38,967 bases of DNA from Gemmatimonadota bacterium (lineage in GTDB: Bacteria > Gemmatimonadota > Gemmatimonadetes > Longimicrobiales > Gaopeijiaceae). Below are positions 1 to 7,190 of this stretch, in pieces (the stretch's first letter is position 1; each line of letters starts with the position of its first letter). Where the stretch lies: the NCBI GenBank assembly GCA_003559555.1, contig PWLA01000050.1, positions 1 to 38,967 of the forward strand, read 5' to 3'. A program made the translations under genes and the position numbers. The notes under the pieces are model-generated. The model was not told where the DNA came from. It did no database searches and saw only the letters and a program-made list of their open reading frames with translations.

Positions 1-27
1 CCCAGCACCTTCGCCACGACCCGCCAC

Positions 28-46
28 GGGACAATGTGTCTCATCC
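28..46. promoter_or_regulatory. Candidate operator, copy A (GACA-N3-TGTC motif)
   Basis: The sequence GGGACAATGTGTCTCATCC lies about 100 bp upstream of the first kinase gene. It matches 16 of 19 positions of a second copy at 4643-4661, upstream of the universal stress gene. Both keep the dyad GACA-N3-TGTC followed by N-CATCC. Two non-coding copies of this length suggest a shared transcription-factor site. The regulator is unknown. Resemblance to the GGGAC...GTC half-sites of dormancy (DosR-type) boxes is loose and is inference only. Confidence 0.35.
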
Positions 47-144
47 AGGGACGGGACGGCTCCCGGTGGCCGTTCTCCGCTTCCCATATGGATTCCACTC
101 CTTTACCTTCCGGGGCACCGTCTTCCCCTGCAGCGTAGATTTCA

Positions 145-2208
145 ATGGAACCCGTTTCCCTGCACCTGAACCGCGAACTGCTCCCTTCGATCCTTCGGAT
201 CGTGGCGACTCCGGTCGTGGTGCTGGACGGAGAAGCCCGGATCCAGCTCTTCAATCGAGCGGCCGAGCGGGTCGCCGGGTACTCGGAGGATGAGCTCCGC
301 CGTGAGCCGGTCTGGTGCCTCCTGCCAGAGGACGAGGAGTCCAGGGCGCGCGCCATTTTCCGGGAGCTCTTCCAGGGAGAGCGCGACCACCTGGATGGCG
401 TGGAAGTGGCGTGGATGACGCGGAAGGGGGAGCGGCGGCCCATGGCCTGGACGTCGGCGCTGATCCGCGACGACGAGGGCGAGCCGGTTCGCCTGGTCCT
501 CACCGGGGTGGACCTGACCGAGCTTCGGAAGCTGAAGGATCGGACACGAGAACTGGCGGCGGAAGAGGTCGTGCGAGAAGCTCGCCAGGAGGCGCTCCGG
601 AGTTCCGAGGCCCGCTTCTCCGGGATTGTCGAGATGGCCTCCGACGCCATCGTGTCCATTGATTCGAACCACCAGGTCACCCTCTTCAACCGGGGTGCCG
701 AGGCCATCTTCGGCTGGGAGGCTTCGGAAGTGCTGGGGCGCTCCCTCGACACACTCCTGCCGGAGCACGCCCGGGAGAGACACCGAGGTCACGTGGAGGA
801 GTTCGGGCGCTCGGAGGTCCAGGCTCGCCGGATGGGAGAGCGACAGGCGATCTCCGGACGGCGGAAGGATGGAACGACCTTTCCGGCAGAGGCTTCCATC
901 ATCAAGGTCGACGTGGCCGGCGACCGATTCTACACGGTGGTCCTTCGGGACGTCTCCGAGCGAGACCGAAGCCGGAGGGAGCAGCAGTTTCTGGTAAAGA
1001 TAGGCCAGCTCCTGGCGTCGTCGCTGGACCTGGATACGACCCTTTCCACGCTGGCCGACGCCGCTGTGGGATTCCTGGCCGACTATTGCGTCATCGATCT
1101 CCTCGAGCCCGACGGCAAGGTGCGCCGAATCCGGGTCTCCGCCCGGGATGGAGCGGACCCGTGGCCGGCCAGGGTTCTCCGGGACGTCACCCTGGACCGG
1201 AGCCAGCCCCACCTGATGCACCATGTGCTTGAGGCAGGGAAGGCTCAACTCGTGTCGCCGGTGACGGCCGAGCATCTGGAGCATATCGCACAAGGAGACA
1301 CGCACCTGGAAGCGCTTCGTCGCATGGATCCGGGCTCCTACATCGCGGTTCCGCTGAAGGCCCGGGGCCGGATGCTCGGCACCCTCCTCCTGGTGGCCTC
1401 CACCGGCCGCCGGCCGTACGACCGACAGGACGTGGAGCTGGCCAGGGAGGTGGGACTCCGGGCTGGAATGGCGGTGGACAACGCCCAGCTCTACCGCGAT
1501 GCCCAGCGCGCCGTCCAGGCCCGGGATGACCTTCTGGGTGTGGTCTCCCACGACCTGGGCAATCCCCTCCAGGCCGTCTTCATCGGGCTCGAGGCCCTGG
1601 AGCGGACCCGGCACCGGGACGGTGACAAGGAGACGAGTCAGGACTACTACCTCTCGGCCATCCGCCGCTCCGCCGAGCTCATGCAGCGTCTGATCCACGA
1701 GCTTCTGGAAGTACGACGAATGGAGGCGGGTCACCTGAGCCTCCAGCGGGTGGAGCAACCCATCGGCCCCCTGGTGGACGAGGCGCTTCAACTCATCGAT
1801 CCCCTGGCCCGGGTCAAGTCCATCACGCTCCGAAGCGCCCTGGACTCGGACGCACTCCCCCCGGTGCCCGTGGATGCCGATCGGGTGCTCCAGATCCTTT
1901 CGAACCTGGTGGGAAATGCGGTGAAGCATACCCCGAACGGTGGCACTGTCACGATTCGGGCCGCAGGCCTTGCGAACGACATCCAGATCTCCATCGAGGA
2001 CACCGGTGAAGGGATCCCCGAAAAACACCTGGGCTCGGTCTTTGACCGGTTCTGGAGGGCCGAGCGCACCGGAGGAAAGGGGATCGGGCTGGGCCTGGCC
2101 ATCGCGAAGGGAATCGTTCGCGCACACGAGGGCCGGATCTGGGTGGAGAGCGAAGTGGGTCGGGGGAGCACGTTCCACTTCACTCTTCCCCACGGCCCGT
2201 CGGACTGA
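145..2208 (+). CDS. Soluble PAS-PAS-GAF sensor histidine kinase
   Basis: This 687-residue protein is a two-component sensor kinase with no membrane segment, so it probably senses a cytoplasmic signal. Two PAS domains come first (about residues 12-130 and 152-275). A GAF domain follows (about 282-445), then the HisKA dimerisation domain with phospho-acceptor His469 in SHDLGNPL, where the usual Arg or Lys after DL is Gly. The HATPase domain ends the protein, with N box NLVGNAVKHT (about 588), G1 box DTGEGIP (about 619) and G2 box GKGIGLGLAI (about 645). The start gives an N-terminus running directly into PAS1. No response regulator lies beside it, so it is an orphan kinase. The next gene begins 9 bp downstream and may be co-transcribed. 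The ligand of the PAS/GAF domains cannot be told; no haem or flavin signature was recognised. Confidence 0.93.
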   Translation: MEPVSLHLNRELLPSILRIVATPVVVLDGEARIQLFNRAAERVAGYSEDELRREPVWCLLPEDEESRARAIFRELFQGERDHLDGVEVAWMTRKGERRPMAWTSALIRDDEGEPVRLVLTGVDLTELRKLKDRTRELAAEEVVREARQEALRSSEARFSGIVEMASDAIVSIDSNHQVTLFNRGAEAIFGWEASEVLGRSLDTLLPEHARERHRGHVEEFGRSEVQARRMGERQAISGRRKDGTTFPAEASIIKVDVAGDRFYTVVLRDVSERDRSRREQQFLVKIGQLLASSLDLDTTLSTLADAAVGFLADYCVIDLLEPDGKVRRIRVSARDGADPWPARVLRDVTLDRSQPHLMHHVLEAGKAQLVSPVTAEHLEHIAQGDTHLEALRRMDPGSYIAVPLKARGRMLGTLLLVASTGRRPYDRQDVELAREVGLRAGMAVDNAQLYRDAQRAVQARDDLLGVVSHDLGNPLQAVFIGLEALERTRHRDGDKETSQDYYLSAIRRSAELMQRLIHELLEVRRMEAGHLSLQRVEQPIGPLVDEALQLIDPLARVKSITLRSALDSDALPPVPVDADRVLQILSNLVGNAVKHTPNGGTVTIRAAGLANDIQISIEDTGEGIPEKHLGSVFDRFWRAERTGGKGIGLGLAIAKGIVRAHEGRIWVESEVGRGSTFHFTLPHGPSD

Positions 2209-2217
2209 GGGGTACCG

Positions 2218-3465
2218 GTGGAGGGTGAGCTCGCGAGCATCCTGGGGCGCCTGGGCATCGCCACCGGACTCGGCCTCCTGGTGGGACTCCAGCGGGAGCA
2301 GGCCGACAGTCGGATCGCTGGGCTTCGGACCTTCGCCCTGACGGCCCTCCTGGGGGCCATCACCGCACTCCTCTCTCTGGAGTTCGGAGGGTGGGTGGTT
2401 GCTGCCGGATTCCTGGCGGTGGGCGCCTTCGTGGTCACCGGCAACATCATGAAGCTGCGGGCCGGCCTTCCCGACCCGGGTCTCACCACCGAGGTCGCCA
2501 TCCTCCTCACCTTCGGGATCGGAGCCTACCTCATGGTGGGCTACGTGGAGGTGGGGATCGTGGTGGGAGGCGCGCTGGCGGTCCTCCTCCAGCTCAAGGC
2601 CCAGGCCCGGCGGATCGTGAGCAAGCTGGGCGACCGCGACGTGGCGGCCGTGATGCGCTTCGCCCTGCTCACCCTGGTGATCCTTCCGGTTCTTCCGAAC
2701 CAGACCTACGGCCCGTTCCAGGTGCTGAATCCCCGACAGATCTGGCTCATGGTGGTCCTCATCGTGGGGATCGGATTCGGAGGTTACCTGCTCTACCGGT
2801 TTGTGGGCACCCGGGCGGGGACCGCCCTTTCCGGCCTCCTGGGCGGAACCATCTCGAGCACGGCCACCACGGTGAGCTACGCCCGACGGGTCCGCCGCGC
2901 CGAGGGGGAGGCGACGACCTCAGGGGTGGTGATCATGATCGCCTCCACCGTGGTCTTCGTGAGAGTCCTGGTGGAGATGGGGGTGGTGGCTCCCGGGGCG
3001 TTCTCCACCGTAGCACCGCCCGTGGTCGCCGTCCTGCTCGTCTTCTCGGCACTCTCCCTGTGGGCCTGGCGCCGGGACGCCCGTGACGCCGGTCCCATGC
3101 CCGAGCAGGACAACCCCACCGAGCTCCGCCCCGCGTTGGCGTTCGGGCTTCTCTATGGGCTCATCCTCCTGGCGGTGGCCGCAGGAGAATCGTGGTTCGG
3201 CAGCGAAGGGCTCTACGTCATCGCGCTGATCTCGGGGATGACCGACATGGATGCCATCACCCTCTCCACTGCCCAGCTCACCCGCCAGGGTCGAGTCGAG
3301 GCCGACATGCTGTGGCGGGTGGTGCTGGTGGCCTCGCTCTCCAACCTGGTCTTCAAGCTGGGCATCTGCTGGCTCATGGGCGGTCGCGCCCTCGTTCGGC
3401 GGCTCCTTCCCCTCTATGGCGCTGGTGCCGGGGCCATCCTGGCCATCATCTTCCTCTGGCCCTGA
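2218..3465 (+). CDS. MgtC/DUF4010 family integral membrane protein
   Basis: This 415-residue protein has about a dozen hydrophobic segments. The N-terminal part resembles the MgtC/SapB domain, with GLGLLVGLQRE near residue 18 and the GLRTF motif near residue 36. The rest matches DUF4010, with the signatures GLLGGTISSTATT (about 208-220) and SGMTDMDAITLS (about 340-351). The family is poorly characterised; a role in ion or envelope homeostasis is commonly suspected but unproven. The GTG start sits 9 bp after the kinase stop, with GAGGGG, which overlaps the kinase stop codon, just upstream as ribosome site. The length agrees with full-length family members. A functional link to the kinase rests only on adjacency. 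Confidence 0.88.
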   Translation: MEGELASILGRLGIATGLGLLVGLQREQADSRIAGLRTFALTALLGAITALLSLEFGGWVVAAGFLAVGAFVVTGNIMKLRAGLPDPGLTTEVAILLTFGIGAYLMVGYVEVGIVVGGALAVLLQLKAQARRIVSKLGDRDVAAVMRFALLTLVILPVLPNQTYGPFQVLNPRQIWLMVVLIVGIGFGGYLLYRFVGTRAGTALSGLLGGTISSTATTVSYARRVRRAEGEATTSGVVIMIASTVVFVRVLVEMGVVAPGAFSTVAPPVVAVLLVFSALSLWAWRRDARDAGPMPEQDNPTELRPALAFGLLYGLILLAVAAGESWFGSEGLYVIALISGMTDMDAITLSTAQLTRQGRVEADMLWRVVLVASLSNLVFKLGICWLMGGRALVRRLLPLYGAGAGAILAIIFLWP

Positions 3466-3483
3466 CGGCCCCCGACACCAGCG

Positions 3484-3528
3484 CCCCGACAGGCGATGTC
3501 CCCGCCGTCGACGGCCCGCCCGTCGGGG
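3484..3528. terminator. Possible bidirectional terminator between convergent genes
   Basis: The 73-bp gap between the convergent DUF4010 and stress-protein genes holds a 7-bp inverted repeat, CCCCGAC with GTCGGGG. It encloses a perfect 12-bp palindrome, GCCGTCGACGGC, at 3504-3515. No T-run follows on either strand, so this is not a classical intrinsic terminator. Position and symmetry are the only support. Confidence 0.25.
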
Positions 3529-3538
3529 TGGACCAGCC

Positions 3539-4465
3539 TCAGTCGTTCTCCGGAGGCCGGCGCACGGCCAGCACAGGCAGGTCGGCCCCCCGAACCAGCT
3601 TGTCCGCCACGCTTCCCAGGACGAACCGGCTCACCCCTCCCCTGCCCCGAGTGCTGAGGGCCAGGAGCTCCGGCTCCTCCTCCTCGATCAACTCCAGGAG
3701 CGCCTTGGCGACATCGTCGGCACCGATCACCCGGGTGTCGATGTCGACGCCCAGGGGATCCCAGGACTCGGCCACTCCCTTCAGATACTCCTCGCTTCGC
3801 CGCTCCCTCTCTTCCATCATGTTGGTCTCTTCGACCGCGTGCGGCAGGTACGTCGTAGCCAGGGGGAAGGGCCGCAGGAGCACAGAGACCAGGGTGACCC
3901 GCCCCCCCTTCGAGGGCAGAAGCGATGTCAGGGGCGAAAGGATCTGCTCACTTGCCCGGGAGCCGTCCAGGGGGACGATCACCCGGGAAGGCGAGGTGTC
4001 ATCTGCGAAGAGATCCCGGCTCCGATCTCCACCCCGAAGGAGGAGAACCGGGCGCTCGGCTCTTCGCACCAGGCCATCGGCCACGCTTCCGAGCCAGGCT
4101 CGCTGCCACGCGCCCCGGCCATGGGTGGTGAGGGCCACCAGGTCGGCCCCGGCTTCGCCGGCTTCCCCCAGGAGAGTGCTTACCACCGGCCCCATCTCCA
4201 CTCTGGTTTCCACCTCCAACTCGGGGTGGTCTCCCCGGATCTGTTCCCTGATCCGGTCCAGGTAGGTGTTGGCCCGCTCCTTCTCCTCGTCGAACCAGCT
4301 CGCCACCAGATCACCGTCGCCGGCCGCCAGGGGAACCGGCGGGAGGTCCGAGACCACCGAGGCCAACACCACACCGGCGTCGTGTCGGGCAGCCAGTCGG
4401 ATGGTGGGGTCGAGCGCCGCCTCAGCCAGTTCGGAGCCATCGAGGGGAATCAGGATCTTGTTCAT
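3539..4465 (-). CDS. Tandem-domain universal stress protein (UspA family)
   Basis: This 308-residue cytoplasmic protein has two Usp domains. Each starts with the typical beta strand (KILIPLDGS at residue 2; RVIVPLDGS near the middle). Each carries the nucleotide-binding loop G-x9-G-S in a T/S-x-x-G context: THGRGAWQRAWLGS in the first, TRGRGGVSRFVLGS in the second. These loops suggest the ATP-binding subclass. Such proteins act in stress survival and dormancy, often under redox or starvation control. I chose the ATG at 4465 because GGAGG precedes it by 9 nt and the domain begins at once; an upstream in-frame ATG would add 23 residues without homology. A dyad motif at 4643-4661 upstream may be its operator. 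Confidence 0.92.
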   Translation of the reverse strand: MNKILIPLDGSELAEAALDPTIRLAARHDAGVVLASVVSDLPPVPLAAGDGDLVASWFDEEKERANTYLDRIREQIRGDHPELEVETRVEMGPVVSTLLGEAGEAGADLVALTTHGRGAWQRAWLGSVADGLVRRAERPVLLLRGGDRSRDLFADDTSPSRVIVPLDGSRASEQILSPLTSLLPSKGGRVTLVSVLLRPFPLATTYLPHAVEETNMMEERERRSEEYLKGVAESWDPLGVDIDTRVIGADDVAKALLELIEEEEPELLALSTRGRGGVSRFVLGSVADKLVRGADLPVLAVRRPPEND

Positions 4466-4790
4466 CGAAGCAGTCCTCCCAGGGACGAAGTATGGATTCA
4501 TGGGACAGGCGCGACCGGGGCATAATCTCCCCAACGGTCGCCACTCATCGGATGCACCTGTCGTGCCAGTAGGTGAACCGCCGCATAACGGGTTCGGTCA
4601 GGAACCACCCGGGGGCTGAAGCGGGCCAGGGCACCCCGGACTGGGACATTATGTCACATCCGGGAGCATGGCGCTCGTGTCGCCCCACGACTCGGACACC
4701 CTCCTGGTCCAGCCCGGAATTGGACGATTCAGGAACCTCACCCGCACTCGTGCGTTACATGGGTAGGAGTTCCGTCCGCACTCATCCGAG
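4466..4790. other. Divergent intergenic region, 325 bp
   Basis: This spacer separates the stress-protein gene (minus) from the secreted protein gene (plus). It holds the dyad motif at 4643-4661 and the -10-like CATAAT near 4521 on the plus strand. No convincing gene or RNA was seen. It must contain promoters for both flanking genes, but a well-spaced -35/-10 pair could not be assigned with confidence. Confidence 0.5.
4643..4661. promoter_or_regulatory. Candidate operator, copy B (GACATTATGTC palindrome)
   Basis: GGGACATTATGTCACATCC contains the perfect 11-bp palindrome GACATTATGTC (4645-4655). It is 16/19 identical to the copy at 28-46. It lies 178 bp upstream of the stress-protein start and about 130 bp upstream of the divergent secreted-protein gene, so it could control either. 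Its AT-rich core stands out from the surrounding GC-rich sequence. Confidence 0.4.
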
Positions 4791-5981
4791 ATGATCACCG
4801 TGCCCTCTACCCTCCGAATTCACCTTGCCGGGCTGGTGCTGGTGGGGGTTGCCCTTCTGGGTGCGAACGATCGAGTCTCCGCCGGCCCCGAAGCCGGTGT
4901 TCGAAGTGCTGTCGCACTTGAGACGGGGGTCCCGATCCGGGACGAGATCCGGGGGACCGTCGTGGACACCGCCGGCGCGGGGCTGGGGGCCGCCACCGTC
5001 CAGCTTCGCCACGGAGATCGCGTCCTGGCTTCTGCGACCACCGACGACGATGGCACGTTCAGAATCTTCATCTCCCAACGGATCCGGGAGGCATTCGACG
5101 CCGGAGGGGTTCGGATCCGGGTGGAGCGTCTCGGATATCGAGAACAGGAAGTCCCTCTCGACACCGCCCAGGCCACCGTGGAGCTGGTGCTGGTCCCTGC
5201 GCCCCTTCCCCTTCCCGGCTTCGAGATCGAGGCGGTCAGGAGCCAGTGCGAGGACGACGAAGCCGGACTCGGACGGCGGCTCTGGCAGCGGGCAGCGGCA
5301 CGCCACCCCGGAGGACTCGACACCCTGGGCGTGGCCACCTACACGCTCTCGCGGACCGATACCCTTCCGGACGGAGCCCTCGGCACCACCCAGGTCAATG
5401 GTCAGGAACCGGAGATGGGCCAGCGGGGGTCAGCTCCCATTCTCCGCCTGGGTTGGGCTCGACGCATCGACCGGGACGGCTACGCCTTCCCCGTGCGTCG
5501 GACGGACCGGATGGGCTCGTTCGCCTCCTGGTCCTATCCCCCGCTGGAGTCGGACTTCGCCCCCCACTTCGGTTCGCGGCAGTTCGGCTCGCTCCATTAT
5601 TTCCAGCATCTCTCCCAGGGGAGCGACGGCTGGTACGTGCGGTTCTGCGCTCGCGATGATCGCCGCCCGCACCTGGAGGGCCAGATGCTCATCACCCCGG
5701 ACACCCTCATCCGCCGCATCGAGTGGGCCATCCAGACTCCCGAGCCTGACGAGGACGCGGGGGGCGTGGCCGTCTTCCCGTCGGCCGCCGCCGACGGCAC
5801 GCCCCCTCCCCTGCTCCCAGCAGAGAGCATGGCGTGGAAGACGCCGCGCGGCGAACACACGGTTCGACGAGCGCACTGGTTCGAGGAGTGGACGACCGCG
5901 CCCGGCGATTCGGTCCCCTTCCTGCCCCGCCGAAGCGGCGAGTCCACACCCGGATCCAATCCCGACCCGGGCTCGCGCTGA
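4791..5981 (+). CDS. Secreted carboxypeptidase-regulatory-like domain protein
   Basis: This 396-residue protein begins with a signal peptide (hydrophobic LAGLVLVGVALLGA, likely cleavage after VSA near residue 31). Residues about 50-127 form a carboxypeptidase-regulatory-like beta-sandwich, recognisable from RGTVVDTAGAGLGAATVQL, the TDDDGTFRI turn and RVERLGYREQEV. The remaining 260 residues have no family I recognise. They include two isolated Cys and many aromatic residues, and end in a Pro/Ser-rich tail. In TonB receptors this sandwich precedes a plug and barrel, but no plug or barrel is present here, so this is not a SusC-like receptor. It is probably periplasmic or surface-exposed. No strong ribosome site is visible at the usual distance; GGTAGGAGT lies about 20 nt upstream. 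Confidence 0.75.
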   Translation: MITVPSTLRIHLAGLVLVGVALLGANDRVSAGPEAGVRSAVALETGVPIRDEIRGTVVDTAGAGLGAATVQLRHGDRVLASATTDDDGTFRIFISQRIREAFDAGGVRIRVERLGYREQEVPLDTAQATVELVLVPAPLPLPGFEIEAVRSQCEDDEAGLGRRLWQRAAARHPGGLDTLGVATYTLSRTDTLPDGALGTTQVNGQEPEMGQRGSAPILRLGWARRIDRDGYAFPVRRTDRMGSFASWSYPPLESDFAPHFGSRQFGSLHYFQHLSQGSDGWYVRFCARDDRRPHLEGQMLITPDTLIRRIEWAIQTPEPDEDAGGVAVFPSAAADGTPPPLLPAESMAWKTPRGEHTVRRAHWFEEWTTAPGDSVPFLPRRSGESTPGSNPDPGSR

Positions 5982-6172
5982 CGGGGCCCCATCCCCCCGG
6001 GCCATCCGGTGGCCGCGACACCCAACCGCCTGGAAGCGCATCCGTCGGAGAGGTGGATGCCCGTGCGCCAGAACCCTATCTTCTGAACCGAGATCGCAGG
6101 CGAGGCCGGGATCGTCCCGCACCCTCAGGTCCTTTGGCGAGCACCTCCCACTTCCCCGGGGAGAACGAGACC

Positions 6173-7186
6173 ATGCCCGACACCCGCGAACGCACATCCG
6201 GCTGGGGCCGTGTCGACATCCGAGCCCCCACCGACCCGCCAGGCCGTAACCCCGGCATGCCCCTGGACCTGGACCGGGTCGGGGCGATTCATCTGAATCG
6301 AAGTGCCGTGGAGCGAAGGGCCACCACCCTGGGCACCAGGCGAAGTGTGAAGAAGGAGTGGCAGGCTGCATGGCTCCTTCGGGCCCTCACCCTCATGGAC
6401 CTGACCACCCTCTCCGGTGACGACACTCCGGGAACGGTCCGACGACTCTGCGCAAAGGCCCGCAATCCCCTCAGCCCCGATCTGCTGGACGGATTGAAGG
6501 TTCGGGAACTCGCTCCGCAAGTGGCCGCGGTCTGCGTGTACCATCCCTTCGTGCGCTCGGCTCTGGAAGCGCTGGAGGGATCGGACATTCCGGTTGCCGC
6601 CGTCTCCACGGCTTTCCCCCACGGGCTGGCGCCTCTCAGCACTCGCCTGGCGGAGATCCAGGCGTCGGTGGAGGCCGGTGCCCGGGAGATCGACGTGGTC
6701 ATTACCCGCATGCACGTGCTCACTGGGGACTGGCAAGCCCTCTACGACGAGGTTCGGGCCTTCCGCGAAGCCTGCGGAGAGGCCCACCTGAAGACGATCC
6801 TGGCCACCGGAGAGCTGGCCACCCTCACCAACGTGGCCCGGGCCTCGGCCGTCTGCATGATGGCCGGAGCCGACTTCATCAAGACCTCTACCGGAAAGGA
6901 ATCGGAGAACGCCACATTGCCGGTGGGGCTGGCCATGGTCCGGCAGATCCGGGCCTACGCAGAGCGCACCGGCTACCGGGTGGGCTTCAAGCCCGCCGGC
7001 GGGATCCGGGCGGCTCGGGACGCGCTCACCTGGCTGATCCTGATGAAGGAGGAACTGGGGGACGGCTGGCTCGCTCCGGAGCTCTTCCGCTTCGGCGCCT
7101 CGTCACTCCTGGCCGATCTGGAACGACAGCTCGAGCACCACGTGACCGGGCGGTATTCCGCCTTCCACCGACACCCCATGGCGTAA
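6173..7186 (+). CDS. deoC: Deoxyribose-phosphate aldolase
   Basis: DeoC cleaves 2-deoxy-D-ribose 5-phosphate to glyceraldehyde 3-phosphate and acetaldehyde, the last step of deoxynucleoside salvage. The catalytic residues are visible: Asp174 in EIDVVITR, Schiff-base Lys237 in DFIKTSTGK, and Lys273 in GFKPAGGIR. Their spacing is close to that of E. coli DeoC (102/167/201). At 337 residues it is longer than the E. coli enzyme and resembles the long, eukaryote-like DERA type with an N-terminal extension. The ATG at 6173 is preceded by GGGGAG at good spacing; the frame stays open further upstream but without homology. The stop is TAA, the only terminal TAA I found in the window. The aldehyde dehydrogenase starts 4 bp later, so the two are surely one operon and the acetaldehyde is a plausible substrate. 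Confidence 0.95.
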   Translation: MPDTRERTSGWGRVDIRAPTDPPGRNPGMPLDLDRVGAIHLNRSAVERRATTLGTRRSVKKEWQAAWLLRALTLMDLTTLSGDDTPGTVRRLCAKARNPLSPDLLDGLKVRELAPQVAAVCVYHPFVRSALEALEGSDIPVAAVSTAFPHGLAPLSTRLAEIQASVEAGAREIDVVITRMHVLTGDWQALYDEVRAFREACGEAHLKTILATGELATLTNVARASAVCMMAGADFIKTSTGKESENATLPVGLAMVRQIRAYAERTGYRVGFKPAGGIRAARDALTWLILMKEELGDGWLAPELFRFGASSLLADLERQLEHHVTGRYSAFHRHPMA

Positions 7187-7190
7187 TCCC

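Noticed and set aside
659-672. GATTCGAACC, the reverse complement of a tRNA T-loop consensus
   Set aside because: It lies inside the second PAS domain coding sequence (IDSNHQ). No acceptor stem or anticodon arm can be folded around it.
142-2193. Long minus-strand open frame (683 codons) opposite the first kinase
   Set aside because: It mirrors the kinase frame and arises from high-GC codon bias. Its translation is His/Gly/Pro-rich with no domain, while the plus strand encodes complete PAS, GAF and kinase domains.
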